Below are positions 46,407 to 54,611 of a stretch of DNA of 64,000 bases, piece after piece. The stretch covers positions 310,001-374,000 of the forward strand of contig CANMLU010000004.1 of assembly GCA_947498815.1 (NCBI GenBank), read 5' to 3'. Every line of letters begins with the position of its first letter. Positions within the stretch are counted from its first letter, which is position 1. Both the position numbers and the translations under genes were made by a program. The DNA is from an uncultured Aquimarina sp. GTDB lineage: Bacteria > Bacteroidota > Bacteroidia > Flavobacteriales > Flavobacteriaceae. The notes below the pieces were generated by a model, which was given only the letters and a program-made list of their open reading frames with translations, was not told the DNA's origin and did not search any database.

Positions 46407-46600
46407 CTACTTACCGATACAAAAGTTTACAAAAATGTTTCCAAGTAAATAGTGAATTGTAATCTCCCCCAGTGATTTCACCAAAGTGATAAAGTACCTG
46501 GTGAGTGCCTATAACCATGAGATCCTAAGAGTGACTAGAGTATATGTATTACAGCTTTTAGGTTTCTTCTGGGCTTTTAATAGTTACAATGACTTCTTAA
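46407..46600 (-). pseudogene. Decayed copy of the mnmE 3' end
   Basis: Read leftwards, this stretch aligns with the last ~65 codons of the intact mnmE at 47790: LYHFGEITG, then LLGNIF-NFCIGK and TAG. The 20-mer GTGATTTCACCAAAGTGATA (46472-46491) is identical to 47854-47873. In the alignment, two CAA codons have become TAA, a third in-frame stop occurs near the DLM motif, and a frameshift lies after HFGEITG. It is therefore non-functional. It flanks the nitronate monooxygenase gene on the side opposite the intact mnmE. Confidence 0.8.
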
Positions 46601-46726
46601 TTATACCTAATTTGTTTAGTTTATTGAGGCTTTTGCGGTCTACATATTATAGTATTATATTGCAGAAAGAAATTAGAAATCATGGTGGTTTTATTTGAAG
46701 TCATCTAGTAAAATATAAATTGTAGA

Positions 46727-47704
46727 ATGAGTAAAGCATCTTTTATTAAAGAATTAACCTTGCCTGCTGTAGCAGCACCAATGTTTTTAATATCAGGACC
46801 TCAATTAGTTGTTGAGTGTTGTAAAAATGGAATTGTAGGAACTTTTCCAGCATTAAATCAACGAACTTCTGAAGGATTTGAAGAATGGCTTATTGAGATA
46901 AAAAAGGCACTTTCAGATTTTGAAAAAGAAACGGGTAAAAAAGCTGCACCATTTGGTGTCAATCTAATTGTTCATCATTCAAACCCAAGATTAAATGCGG
47001 ATTTAGCTCTGTGCGTTAAACATAAAGTTCCATTAATTATCACATCGCTGGGTGCTGTTTCAGAATTGGTAGAAACTATTCACAGTTATGGTGGACTAGT
47101 GTTTCATGATGTCATCAAAAAACGTCATGCCGAAAAAGCTAATGAAGCGGGAGTAGATGGATTAATTCTTGTTGCGGCTGGAGCCGGTGGTCATGCAGGA
47201 ACCATAAATCCTATGCCACTCGTTTCAGAAATTAAAAAGTTCTTTAAGAAAACAATATTACTTTCTGGTTGTATTAGTACAGGCAAAGATATCGCTTCTG
47301 CTATGCAAATGGGTGCAGATTTGGCATATATGGGAACACGTTTTATTAATACAGAAGAAAGCAAAGCTCCAAAAGCATATAGAGATATGATTATAGATTG
47401 CGGAGCAAGTGATATTGTTTATACAGCAGCTGTTTCTGGTGTTTCTGCAAATTTTTTGGGACCAAGTTTGAATGCTATGGGTATTACTGAAGAAATGTTA
47501 AAACGGAAGGGTAAAGTAGATTTTGGAGAAGAATTAACGGTCAATGAAAATGAGGCTAAAGCTTGGGCAACTATTTGGTCTGCAGGTCAAGGTGTAGCAA
47601 CTATTAATAATTCACCTAGTGTACATAATTTGGTTGTGGATTTAAAAACCGAATTCAAAACCGCTATTGAAGAGCAGTGTAAACTATTAGAAACGTATAA
47701 GTAA
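46727..47704 (+). CDS. Nitronate monooxygenase (2-nitropropane dioxygenase family)
   Basis: 325 residues, cytoplasmic. The FMN-binding TIM-barrel features are visible: APMFLISGP near the N-terminus, AGAGGHAGTINP (about 150-161), LLSGCISTGKDIASAMQMGADLAYMGTRF, split here as LSGCISTGKDIA and GADLAYMGTRF. Members oxidise alkyl nitronates to carbonyl compounds and nitrite using O2 and FMN. The length fits the family. The gene is transcribed alone; its 3' end faces mnmE across 85 bp. It lies exactly between intact mnmE and a decayed mnmE tail, so it may have arrived by insertion next to mnmE. A related enoyl-reductase role cannot be ruled out. Confidence 0.87.
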   Translation: MSKASFIKELTLPAVAAPMFLISGPQLVVECCKNGIVGTFPALNQRTSEGFEEWLIEIKKALSDFEKETGKKAAPFGVNLIVHHSNPRLNADLALCVKHKVPLIITSLGAVSELVETIHSYGGLVFHDVIKKRHAEKANEAGVDGLILVAAGAGGHAGTINPMPLVSEIKKFFKKTILLSGCISTGKDIASAMQMGADLAYMGTRFINTEESKAPKAYRDMIIDCGASDIVYTAAVSGVSANFLGPSLNAMGITEEMLKRKGKVDFGEELTVNENEAKAWATIWSAGQGVATINNSPSVHNLVVDLKTEFKTAIEEQCKLLETYK

Positions 47705-47715
47705 TAGTCTACAAC

Positions 47716-47767
47716 AGTATCAAAAATCAATACACAAACTTTTATATGTCTATAGGATAGTGATACT
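47716..47767. terminator. Possible bidirectional hairpin between convergent genes
   Basis: AGTATCA (47716-47722) pairs with TGATACT (47761-47767) in the 85-bp gap between the ends of the nitronate monooxygenase gene and mnmE; A- and T-runs lie on the two outer/inner sides. Weak because of the long loop. Confidence 0.3.
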
Positions 47768-47789
47768 ATTTTTGAGGAATAAAGAAAAC

Positions 47790-49181
47790 CTATTTCCCGA
47801 TACAAAAATTTGCAAAGATATTACCTAGGAGGTCATCACTGGTAATTTCACCTGTGATTTCACCAAAGTGATATAAAGCTTGTCTGATGTCTATTGCCAT
47901 GAGATCACCAGAAAGACCTGAATCTAACCCATATTGTACTTTTTGGATTTCTTCTAGTGCTTTTAGTAAAGCGTCATAATGCCTGGTATTGGTTACGATA
48001 GTTTCATTATTTCGCAGGGCACCGGTGTTTACAAATTCGAGAAGTTTACTTTGTAGTTCTTCAACTCCGATGTTTCGTTTTGCAGAGAGTAAATGAATGT
48101 TTTCAATTTCGGATTGCAGATTTTTGATTTGCTCATTATTGAGCTTGTCTACCTTATTGGCAACAATGATCAAGGGTTTTTGAGGATATTTATTCTTTAT
48201 TTTTCCTATTTCTGTTTTCAATACCCGTAAACTATCAACAGTTAATTGCGAACTATCCATCAAATAAATGACAACCTGTGCTTGTTCAATTTTTTCAAAT
48301 GTCTTTTGGATACCAATACTTTCTACGACATCTTTGGTATCTCGAATCCCAGCAGTATCAATAAATCGAAACCCAATTCCACCTATATTGATTTCATCTT
48401 CTATCGTATCGCGAGTTGTACCAGCAATATCAGACACAATAGCTCTTTCCTCATTCAACAAGGCGTTGAGTAATGTTGATTTTCCAACATTTGGCTCTCC
48501 TACAATTGCAACCGGAATTCCATTTTTGATAACATTACCAACCGCAAAAGAATCGATAAGACGTTTTAATACATTGGTTATTCTGGAAATTAAACCTTTG
48601 AATTGTGCACGATCGGCAAATTCTACATCTTCTTCGGCAAAATCCAGTTCGAGCTCAATTAAGGAGGCAAAATTTAGGAGCTCATCTCTCAATTTTTTGA
48701 TTTCGTTAGAGAATCCACCTCGCATTTGTTGCATAGCAATTTGATGAGAGGCTTCAGAATCCGAAGCAATCAAATCCGCAACAGCCTCAGCTTGAGAAAG
48801 ATCTAATTTTCCATTAATAAATGCACGTAATGTGAATTCACCTGCATTCGCCATTCGACATCCTTTACGAAGTAAGAGTTGTATAATTTCTTGTTGTATA
48901 TAAGTAGAACCATGACATGAGATTTCAATAGTAGGTTCCCCGGTATAAGAATTAGTTCCTTTAAAAATGGATACCAACACCTCGTCCAATACCTTTTCTC
49001 CATCAACAATATGTCCCAGGTGGATTGTATGGCTTTTTTGTTTATCCAATTCTTTTCCGCTAATCGAACGAAATAATGGAGAACAAATAGCAATAGCATC
49101 TTTTCCTGAAACCCTAATAACGGCTATGGCTCCAGCACCCGAAGGTGTTGCTAATGCCACTATGGTATCTTGTGAAATCAT
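47790..49181 (-). CDS. mnmE: tRNA uridine-5-carboxymethylaminomethyl modification GTPase MnmE (TrmE)
   Basis: 463 residues from ATG 49179-49181, giving MISQDTIVALATPSGAGAI, the usual MnmE start; the frame is open to a TTG 21 bp earlier, which would add MPSIIRN. The N-terminal formyl-THF-binding domain precedes helical segments and a G domain: GEPNVGKST (P-loop), AGTTRDT, DTAGI and NKVD. The protein ends CIGK, so Cys of the conserved C-(I/L/V)-G-K tail is present. With MnmG it adds carboxymethylaminomethyl to U34 of some tRNAs. A housekeeping gene. Its 3' end is duplicated as a decayed fragment at 46407. Confidence 0.97.
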   Translation of the reverse strand: MISQDTIVALATPSGAGAIAVIRVSGKDAIAICSPLFRSISGKELDKQKSHTIHLGHIVDGEKVLDEVLVSIFKGTNSYTGEPTIEISCHGSTYIQQEIIQLLLRKGCRMANAGEFTLRAFINGKLDLSQAEAVADLIASDSEASHQIAMQQMRGGFSNEIKKLRDELLNFASLIELELDFAEEDVEFADRAQFKGLISRITNVLKRLIDSFAVGNVIKNGIPVAIVGEPNVGKSTLLNALLNEERAIVSDIAGTTRDTIEDEINIGGIGFRFIDTAGIRDTKDVVESIGIQKTFEKIEQAQVVIYLMDSSQLTVDSLRVLKTEIGKIKNKYPQKPLIIVANKVDKLNNEQIKNLQSEIENIHLLSAKRNIGVEELQSKLLEFVNTGALRNNETIVTNTRHYDALLKALEEIQKVQYGLDSGLSGDLMAIDIRQALYHFGEITGEITSDDLLGNIFANFCIGK

Positions 49182-49480
49182 GTTTCTAATTATTGAAGGC
49201 AAAAGTAAAGATTAATATATACACTTTAAATACGCATTGTCAAACTTTTTTTGAGGAGTTGTTTTTCTTTTCTATCTTGTGCAAGGTTGAAAATCAGAAT
49301 ACTTCAGGATTAAATATTTTATTTTCTTGAATAAATAGTAAGAGTAAAGTTATCACTTAGCATATTTGTGTATAGATTAAGTGATTATTGGGAGACAAAT
49401 TCGTTATAATTTATGTTGTAACGACTTTTACGTATGAACTAAATTTAATGTCAAACCAATAATAATTAATCTTAATTCTT

Positions 49481-51931
49481 ATGAATTTTAAAAACACAAA
49501 CTCATCTTATTGCAAACCCAGAAGCTCTATGCAGAAAATCGGTATACTGATATGCATGGTTTTTATGCTGTTGCCTTTTGTGAACTGGGCACAAGTGCAA
49601 GATCTGGCTCGTCATTCCAAAAAAGTTAGTTTTACTCTAGAACAAGAAAACAAACAAGCCAAAAATAGCCAAGAGGTTATTACAGAAACAATTTATGAAA
49701 AAGAAGCAACCTGGTTGCGTCTATTCTTTAAGGATGTTAATCTAGGAGATAAAAGTACCTTGACTATTACATCTAATTTGGATGGTGCTACTCAAGTTTT
49801 AACGTCCAAAACCATAAGAAGCTGGAGTAATTCCAGTGCATACTTCAATGGAGATAAAGTAACTATTAAATTAACTATAGCTCCGGGCGAAAGTGCAATT
49901 GGAATTAATATTAGTGAACTTAGTATAGGTGATCTGGATCCAACCATAAAATCACAATGTGGATCAAGTGATGATAGAGTTGATTCAAACGACGCAGCTA
50001 TTGGTAGAATGGTACCTATTGGTTGTACAGGATGGATCATTACTAATGGTAAACTTGTAACTGCCGGTCATTGTGTTGGAAGTAGTGCACAAGTAATTGA
50101 ATTTAATGTGCCAAAATCAAATCCTGATAGAACAATTGTACACCCTGGACCAGAGGATCAATACCCAATAGGTAACTTTGTTTCTCCATATCCAGGTAGT
50201 CCTAGTCAGGCTAATGATTGGGGAGTTTTTACAGCAAGTGCTAATTCCCAAACAGGATTAACTCCTATACAAGCGCAAGGAAAATCTTTTAATGTGGTGC
50301 AAAGTGCTCCAGTGGGTAATATTACCATTACTGGATTTGGTACGGATACAGGAATTGATAATCAAACACAACAAACTCATACAGGGCCATTATCTTCTGC
50401 AAATAACACTTTTGTGAGGTATAGAACAGATACTACAGGTGGAAACTCTGGTAGTCCAATAATTGATGGTTCTGGTAATGCCGTTGGTGTTCATGCCTAT
50501 GGTGGTTGTTCGGGTTCCGGAGGATCTAACTCTGGTGAAAGAGCAACCATACCAGCCTTTTGGAATGCAATGGGACTGGATGGTGGACCAGGACCTGATC
50601 CAGGAAACGAAGATTGTACTGGTGATGTGTCGTCTTTTCCTTACAACGAAAGTTTTGAAGGTAGTATAGGTGCATGGAAACAGTCTACAAGTGATGATAT
50701 TAACTGGACTGTTAATTCTGGTGGTACGCCATCAAATAGTACAGGACCTAGTGGTGCTGTAGATGGTAATTCATATATCTATGTTGAAGCATCAGGAAAT
50801 GGAACAGGTTATCCTAATAAACGAGCGATACTAAATTCACCTTGCTTAGATTTTAGTGGTTTAACAGAGCCTAATCTTAATTTCCAATATCATATGTTGG
50901 GTAGCGCTATTAACAGTCTAGCTGTTGAAGCAAGAACCGATAATACAGGAAATTGGACTAGTGTATTTAGTAGAAATGGAGCGCAAGGGTCTAACTGGAA
51001 TGCTGCTGCTGTGGATCTTTCTGCATATGCAGGTGAAGCAAGTGTTCAATTACGACTTAATGTTGTTACTGGTTCTGGAGGAAGTGGTTGGCAAAGTGAT
51101 ATTGCTATAGATGCCCTTAGCATTCAAAATGGTTCTGGAGGACCAGGACCAGATCCAACTTGTGATGCTATCAACTTTAACGATTTCACAATCACGGGAT
51201 TCTCTAATCAGGATTCTGCGGGTAACTTCTCTATCGGAAGTGGAGGATCAGCCATATCTATGACCAACAATACCTGGAAATATATTGCATTAAACTATAA
51301 TGTAACTGCAAATACAGTTATAGAGTTTAGTTTCAGCAGTTCTTCTCAAGGAGAAATTCATGCAGTTGGTTTTGAAGATGATAATAACTTAACATCTACT
51401 AGATATTTCAAAGTTCATGGTACTCAAAATTATGGGGTAACAAATTTTGACAACTATGCTGGTGGAACTACAACATATACTATTCCTGTAGGTAATTTCT
51501 ATACAGGTAATATGGATAGACTTGTTTTTATCAATGATAATGATGCAGGTTCTGGTAATAACTCTACATTTTCGAATGTTAAGATTTATGAAGGATCTTG
51601 TGGTGGATCTGCAAGAGCAGAAAGTCTGATTGCAGGATTAGAATCACAAAGACCAATTATCGGAGATGAAAATGAAATTGATCAATTTGCTGTTCGAATG
51701 CACCCTAATCCAACTAAAGGTGATTTGTCGATATATATTAACTCGAATTTAAAAGGAGGGGTAGATGCTACTTTTTATAGCCTTTTAGGAAGACAAGTGG
51801 GGCAAAAACGACTTCAACCAGGGCGAAATACATTGTCTACTCAAAGTTTATCTATGGGATCGGGCATTTATCTTGTGAAGTTCAATGACGGAGTAGGAGG
51901 AACAACCACTATGAAGTTAATAGTTCATTAA
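49481..51931 (+). CDS. Trypsin-like (S1) serine protease with MAM-like domain, T9SS-secreted
   Basis: 816 residues. A signal lies at about 17-38 (LICMVFMLLPFVNWAQ); Met17 is a possible alternative start. An N-terminal beta domain (about 40-155; FTLEQENKQ, WLRLFFKDV) precedes the S1 protease (about 165-365). The triad is His197 in TAGHC, Asp246 in NDWGVF and Ser323 in GGNSGSPI. A Gly/Pro-rich linker leads to a MAM-like jelly-roll (about 380-560; PYNESFEGSIGAWKQ, LNFQYHML), another beta-sandwich (about 565-705), and a type A T9SS domain (MHPNPTKGDLSIYI, about 735-816). It should digest protein outside the cell. The MAM-like region may bind surfaces. A strong terminator follows at 51968. Confidence 0.92.
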   Translation: MNFKNTNSSYCKPRSSMQKIGILICMVFMLLPFVNWAQVQDLARHSKKVSFTLEQENKQAKNSQEVITETIYEKEATWLRLFFKDVNLGDKSTLTITSNLDGATQVLTSKTIRSWSNSSAYFNGDKVTIKLTIAPGESAIGINISELSIGDLDPTIKSQCGSSDDRVDSNDAAIGRMVPIGCTGWIITNGKLVTAGHCVGSSAQVIEFNVPKSNPDRTIVHPGPEDQYPIGNFVSPYPGSPSQANDWGVFTASANSQTGLTPIQAQGKSFNVVQSAPVGNITITGFGTDTGIDNQTQQTHTGPLSSANNTFVRYRTDTTGGNSGSPIIDGSGNAVGVHAYGGCSGSGGSNSGERATIPAFWNAMGLDGGPGPDPGNEDCTGDVSSFPYNESFEGSIGAWKQSTSDDINWTVNSGGTPSNSTGPSGAVDGNSYIYVEASGNGTGYPNKRAILNSPCLDFSGLTEPNLNFQYHMLGSAINSLAVEARTDNTGNWTSVFSRNGAQGSNWNAAAVDLSAYAGEASVQLRLNVVTGSGGSGWQSDIAIDALSIQNGSGGPGPDPTCDAINFNDFTITGFSNQDSAGNFSIGSGGSAISMTNNTWKYIALNYNVTANTVIEFSFSSSSQGEIHAVGFEDDNNLTSTRYFKVHGTQNYGVTNFDNYAGGTTTYTIPVGNFYTGNMDRLVFINDNDAGSGNNSTFSNVKIYEGSCGGSARAESLIAGLESQRPIIGDENEIDQFAVRMHPNPTKGDLSIYINSNLKGGVDATFYSLLGRQVGQKRLQPGRNTLSTQSLSMGSGIYLVKFNDGVGGTTTMKLIVH

Positions 51932-51967
51932 AACAAAAAGTTAACAACAGACATTAAATTTATTGTA

Positions 51968-52000
51968 AAGCACCTTCAGGTTTGAAGGTGCTTTTTTTTT
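51968..52000 (+). terminator. Rho-independent terminator of the S1 protease gene
   Basis: AAGCACCTTCA (51968-51978) and TGAAGGTGCTT (51983-51993) form a perfect 11-bp stem with a 4-nt loop, followed by a run of T residues to 52000. Confidence 0.9.
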
Positions 52001-52065
52001 AGTTAAATACTGTAACAAAATGCTATTTTTTTCGTCATACTAGTATATGTTGCTAATAATATTAG

Positions 52066-52092
52066 CAATCATCAATCATCAATCATCAATCA
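52066..52092. repeat. Tandem 7-bp repeat (CAATCAT) in the leader of the DUF4870-like gene
   Basis: CAATCAT occurs three times in full and then partially (CAATCA) from 52066 to 52092, ending 17 bp before the ATG at 52110. The 7-bp unit is not a multiple of three, and the frame is open upstream to 52047, so repeat number changes could alter the 5' UTR or the reading of an upstream start. Confidence 0.75.
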
Positions 52093-52109
52093 AAAGAAAT
52101 AAAGAAATC

Positions 52110-52448
52110 ATGAGACAGGACAGACAAGTATTAGTTATTACACATTTATCGCAATTATTAGACCTAATTACTGGATTCGGAGGGTTTTTAGTACCCTTAA
52201 TATTATGGTTAACCCAAAGAGAAAGGATTCATGAAATGGATGAACACGGAAAGTCCATCATGAATTTTCAAATTAGCATGTTTATCTATGCTTTGATATG
52301 TATTCCGTTGACATTGCTTTTTGGATTAGGAGCTCTGGGCTTAATCGTTATTGCTGTATTGTGCTTCGTGTTTCCGATAGTTAATGCGATACGGGCAAAT
52401 AATGGAGAGAAACCATCGTATCCTATATCATTGGATATCATAAAATAA
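52110..52448 (+). CDS. Small DUF4870-like membrane protein
   Basis: 112 residues from ATG 52110; the longer frame from 52047 would add a tail with the tandem repeat and no recognisable feature. It begins RQDRQVLVITHLSQLLDLIT and has hydrophobic stretches (about 23-36, GFLVPLILWL, and about 60-92), with WLTQRERIHEMDEHGKSIMNFQIS between. This order (G-F---P-ILW, then D-HGK--MNFQ) is characteristic of the DUF4870 family, whose function is unknown. A shared terminator separates it from amtB on the opposite strand. Confidence 0.8.
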   Translation: MRQDRQVLVITHLSQLLDLITGFGGFLVPLILWLTQRERIHEMDEHGKSIMNFQISMFIYALICIPLTLLFGLGALGLIVIAVLCFVFPIVNAIRANNGEKPSYPISLDIIK

Positions 52449-52457
52449 GAACGTAAA

Positions 52458-52486
52458 AAAGCGGGTGATTACTAATCACCCGCTTT
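52458..52486. terminator. Bidirectional terminator between DUF4870-like gene and amtB
   Basis: GCGGGTGATTA (52461-52471) and TAATCACCCGC (52473-52483) are exact inverted arms flanked by A and T runs on each side, so it can stop transcription from both convergent genes. Confidence 0.9.
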
Positions 52487-52508
52487 ATGGTAAAACACTA
52501 ATTAAGTT

Positions 52509-53765
52509 CTAGTGTTGGTTAAGTCTAAAATCTGGATAGGCATCCATCCCGTGTTCATGACTATCTAATCCGTCAATTTCTTCTTTTTCAGAAACTCTGA
52601 TACCGATAGTTTTCTTCAGCGTAAATATAATTAAGAATGCAGTGACTACGCAGAATCCTCCTGCCGCCAATACACCAACTCCTTGTACAAGAAACTGATC
52701 AAAACCAGCTTTGGCTCCAAATATACCTACAGCCAATGTTCCCCAGATACCACAGATTAAATGTACTGCAATAGCACCTACCGGATCGTCTAATCGTATT
52801 TTGTCGATTAATGCAACTCCAAATACGATGATTGCTCCGGCAATAGCTCCTATTAAAACCGCATCTGTAGGAGACATTTGATCAGCTCCAGCAGTAATAC
52901 CCACTAATCCCCCAAGAATACCATTTAAGAACATGGTAAGATCATAGTTTTTGTACATCAATGTAGATACTAAGAAAGCGACTACCCCACCAGCAGCAGC
53001 AGCCAAAGATGTGGTTACCAGTGTAAGTGATGTTCCTGCTGCATCTGCAGAAAGAACAGACCCACCATTAAATCCGAACCATCCTAACCAAAGAATGATT
53101 ACACCAGCCGCTGCAAGAGGTATATTGTGACCTGGAATCGCCTGTGGTTTACCTTCTGAACTGAATTTACCAATTCGAGATCCAAGCAAGTATACAGCTA
53201 CTAATGCAGCCCATCCTCCTACAGAGTGCACTAGTGTGGAACCTGCAAAATCATAAAAGCCCTCTGCTTCACCAATTGTTAAGGTAGATAAAAATCCACC
53301 TCCCCATTGCCATGAACCTACTATTGGATATACAAATCCAACATAGATGATTGTGAATATCATAAATGCTCCAAGTTTTATTCGTTCGGCAACAGCTCCA
53401 GATACAATGGTAGCTGCGGTAGCGGCAAACATACCTTGGAATAAGAAATCTGTCCAGTAGGTGTAACCTTCATTATAAGCAAGGTCCAAACCACCTTCGG
53501 CAGTAAGAGGAGAGTCTAATCCAAAACCAGCAAATCCAAAAAATCCAGCGGCACCTTCTTCGAAACCTGGATACATTAAATTAAAGCCTACTAGACAGTA
53601 TAGCAATAATCCTATGCAGATAATAAATACATTTTTGAAAAGTATATTAATTGTATTTTTTTGACGAGTTAATCCTATTTCTAAAAAAGAAAACCCTAAG
53701 TGCATGAAAAATACTAGTGCTGTACACACCATCATCCATACATTGTTGATAGTTAACATTTCCAT
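52509..53765 (-). CDS. amtB: Ammonium transporter AmtB
   Basis: 418 residues, about eleven membrane helices, all in the Amt family pattern. The two pore histidines fall in DFAGSTLVHSVGGWA (His180) and AIAVHLICGIWGTLAVG (His335), and FLEIGLTRQKN is the usual N-terminal motif. It carries NH4+/NH3 across the inner membrane. It lies 58 bp downstream of a PII protein gene on the same strand, the widely conserved glnK-amtB pair in which PII blocks the pore when nitrogen is plentiful. The C-terminal tail (KEEIDGLDSHEHGMDAYPD) is the expected PII-contact end. Confidence 0.97.
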   Translation of the reverse strand: MEMLTINNVWMMVCTALVFFMHLGFSFLEIGLTRQKNTINILFKNVFIICIGLLLYCLVGFNLMYPGFEEGAAGFFGFAGFGLDSPLTAEGGLDLAYNEGYTYWTDFLFQGMFAATAATIVSGAVAERIKLGAFMIFTIIYVGFVYPIVGSWQWGGGFLSTLTIGEAEGFYDFAGSTLVHSVGGWAALVAVYLLGSRIGKFSSEGKPQAIPGHNIPLAAAGVIILWLGWFGFNGGSVLSADAAGTSLTLVTTSLAAAAGGVVAFLVSTLMYKNYDLTMFLNGILGGLVGITAGADQMSPTDAVLIGAIAGAIIVFGVALIDKIRLDDPVGAIAVHLICGIWGTLAVGIFGAKAGFDQFLVQGVGVLAAGGFCVVTAFLIIFTLKKTIGIRVSEKEEIDGLDSHEHGMDAYPDFRLNQH

Positions 53766-53823
53766 TGTTTAATTACTATTAAATTATTTTTTTGTTTTCA
53801 GTTGGTAATTTTTGTTGAAGGGG

Positions 53824-54162
53824 CTAGTTTAATGTTCCTCCTCCTTTTTCAGAAGTACGAATTCTGTATGCTTCTTTGATATCAGAAACAAACACTTTTC
53901 CATCTCCTACTTCTCCGGTTTTTGCGGCCTCAAGTATGGTGGATATAGTTACTTCTTCAAATTCATCATTTACTACAATCGATAAGTAGCGTCTCTGGAT
54001 ATCTGTTGTACTATAGGATACTCCTCGATATACACTTCCTTTTTGTTCGTTGCCTACACCTGTTACATCCCAGTAAGAGAAAAATGTGATCCCTTTTTCG
54101 TGTAAAGCTTCTTTTACAACTCTATATTTAGATCTCCTGATGATTGCTTCTATTTTCTTCAT
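53824..54162 (-). CDS. glnK: Nitrogen regulatory protein PII (GlnK/GlnB)
   Basis: 112 residues, the normal PII length. MKKIEAIIR opens the fold; the T-loop region reads GSVYRGVSYSTTD, where Tyr50 lies at the uridylylation position (Tyr51 of E. coli). GEVGDGKVFV and AYRIRTSEKGG are the later ATP/2-oxoglutarate-binding segments. It senses 2-oxoglutarate and ATP/ADP and should control the AmtB transporter encoded just downstream; I name it glnK for that linkage. Whether the Tyr is modified in this organism cannot be read here. Divergent from gltB across 449 bp. Confidence 0.95.
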   Translation of the reverse strand: MKKIEAIIRRSKYRVVKEALHEKGITFFSYWDVTGVGNEQKGSVYRGVSYSTTDIQRRYLSIVVNDEFEEVTISTILEAAKTGEVGDGKVFVSDIKEAYRIRTSEKGGGTLN

Positions 54163-54611
54163 AAAGAATAAAAGTTAAAATTAATGTTAAATTCACACCA
54201 AAAATATGTGAAATTATATTTTACATCCAAATTTAATGGGGTAATCACGTAATTTTTATCATTTTGAGATATTTGACCCCTAAAAAATTAGGGGTACATA
54301 TTTTTTTTGTCAAAAAATGAATATTTCACAGTTGCGTAATTCAAGTTTTTCACGAAAACGTTTTCATTAGAGTTTATGGATTATCAATGGGCTTTAAAAT
54401 TTAAGAAAAGCCCATTTTATTTGATGTTTTTTTGGAAAAACGCATTATCAAATTCGTAAATAGAGGTGCTTATTTTGTGATTATTTTAGTCATTAGTGCA
54501 TTTTTTTAAGGAGCTCAGAAAAGTGTTACTGAATGTTTCTTATTTCTTTCTCATTCCTTAATAATTTGTTAATTTCAGGAGCTTGAAACATTTTTTATAT
54601 CGGAAAACATT
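54163..54611. promoter_or_regulatory. Shared control region between glnK-amtB and gltBD
   Basis: Non-coding. It contains a terminator-like hairpin ACCCCTAA/TTAGGGGT (54276-54283 with 54288-54295, followed by a T-run) and an exact 12-bp palindrome GAAAACGTTTTC (54354-54365), a form that resembles LacI-type operators. Both lie between divergent nitrogen-assimilation genes. Promoter boxes could not be placed with confidence. Confidence 0.55.

Noticed and set aside
46486-46698. Plus-strand frame of 70 codons
   Set aside because: It lies over the decayed mnmE tail, whose minus-strand similarity explains the sequence; no features support the frame.
48268-48744. Plus-strand frame of 158 codons
   Set aside because: Antisense to the GTPase part of mnmE; Ser-rich shadow translation.
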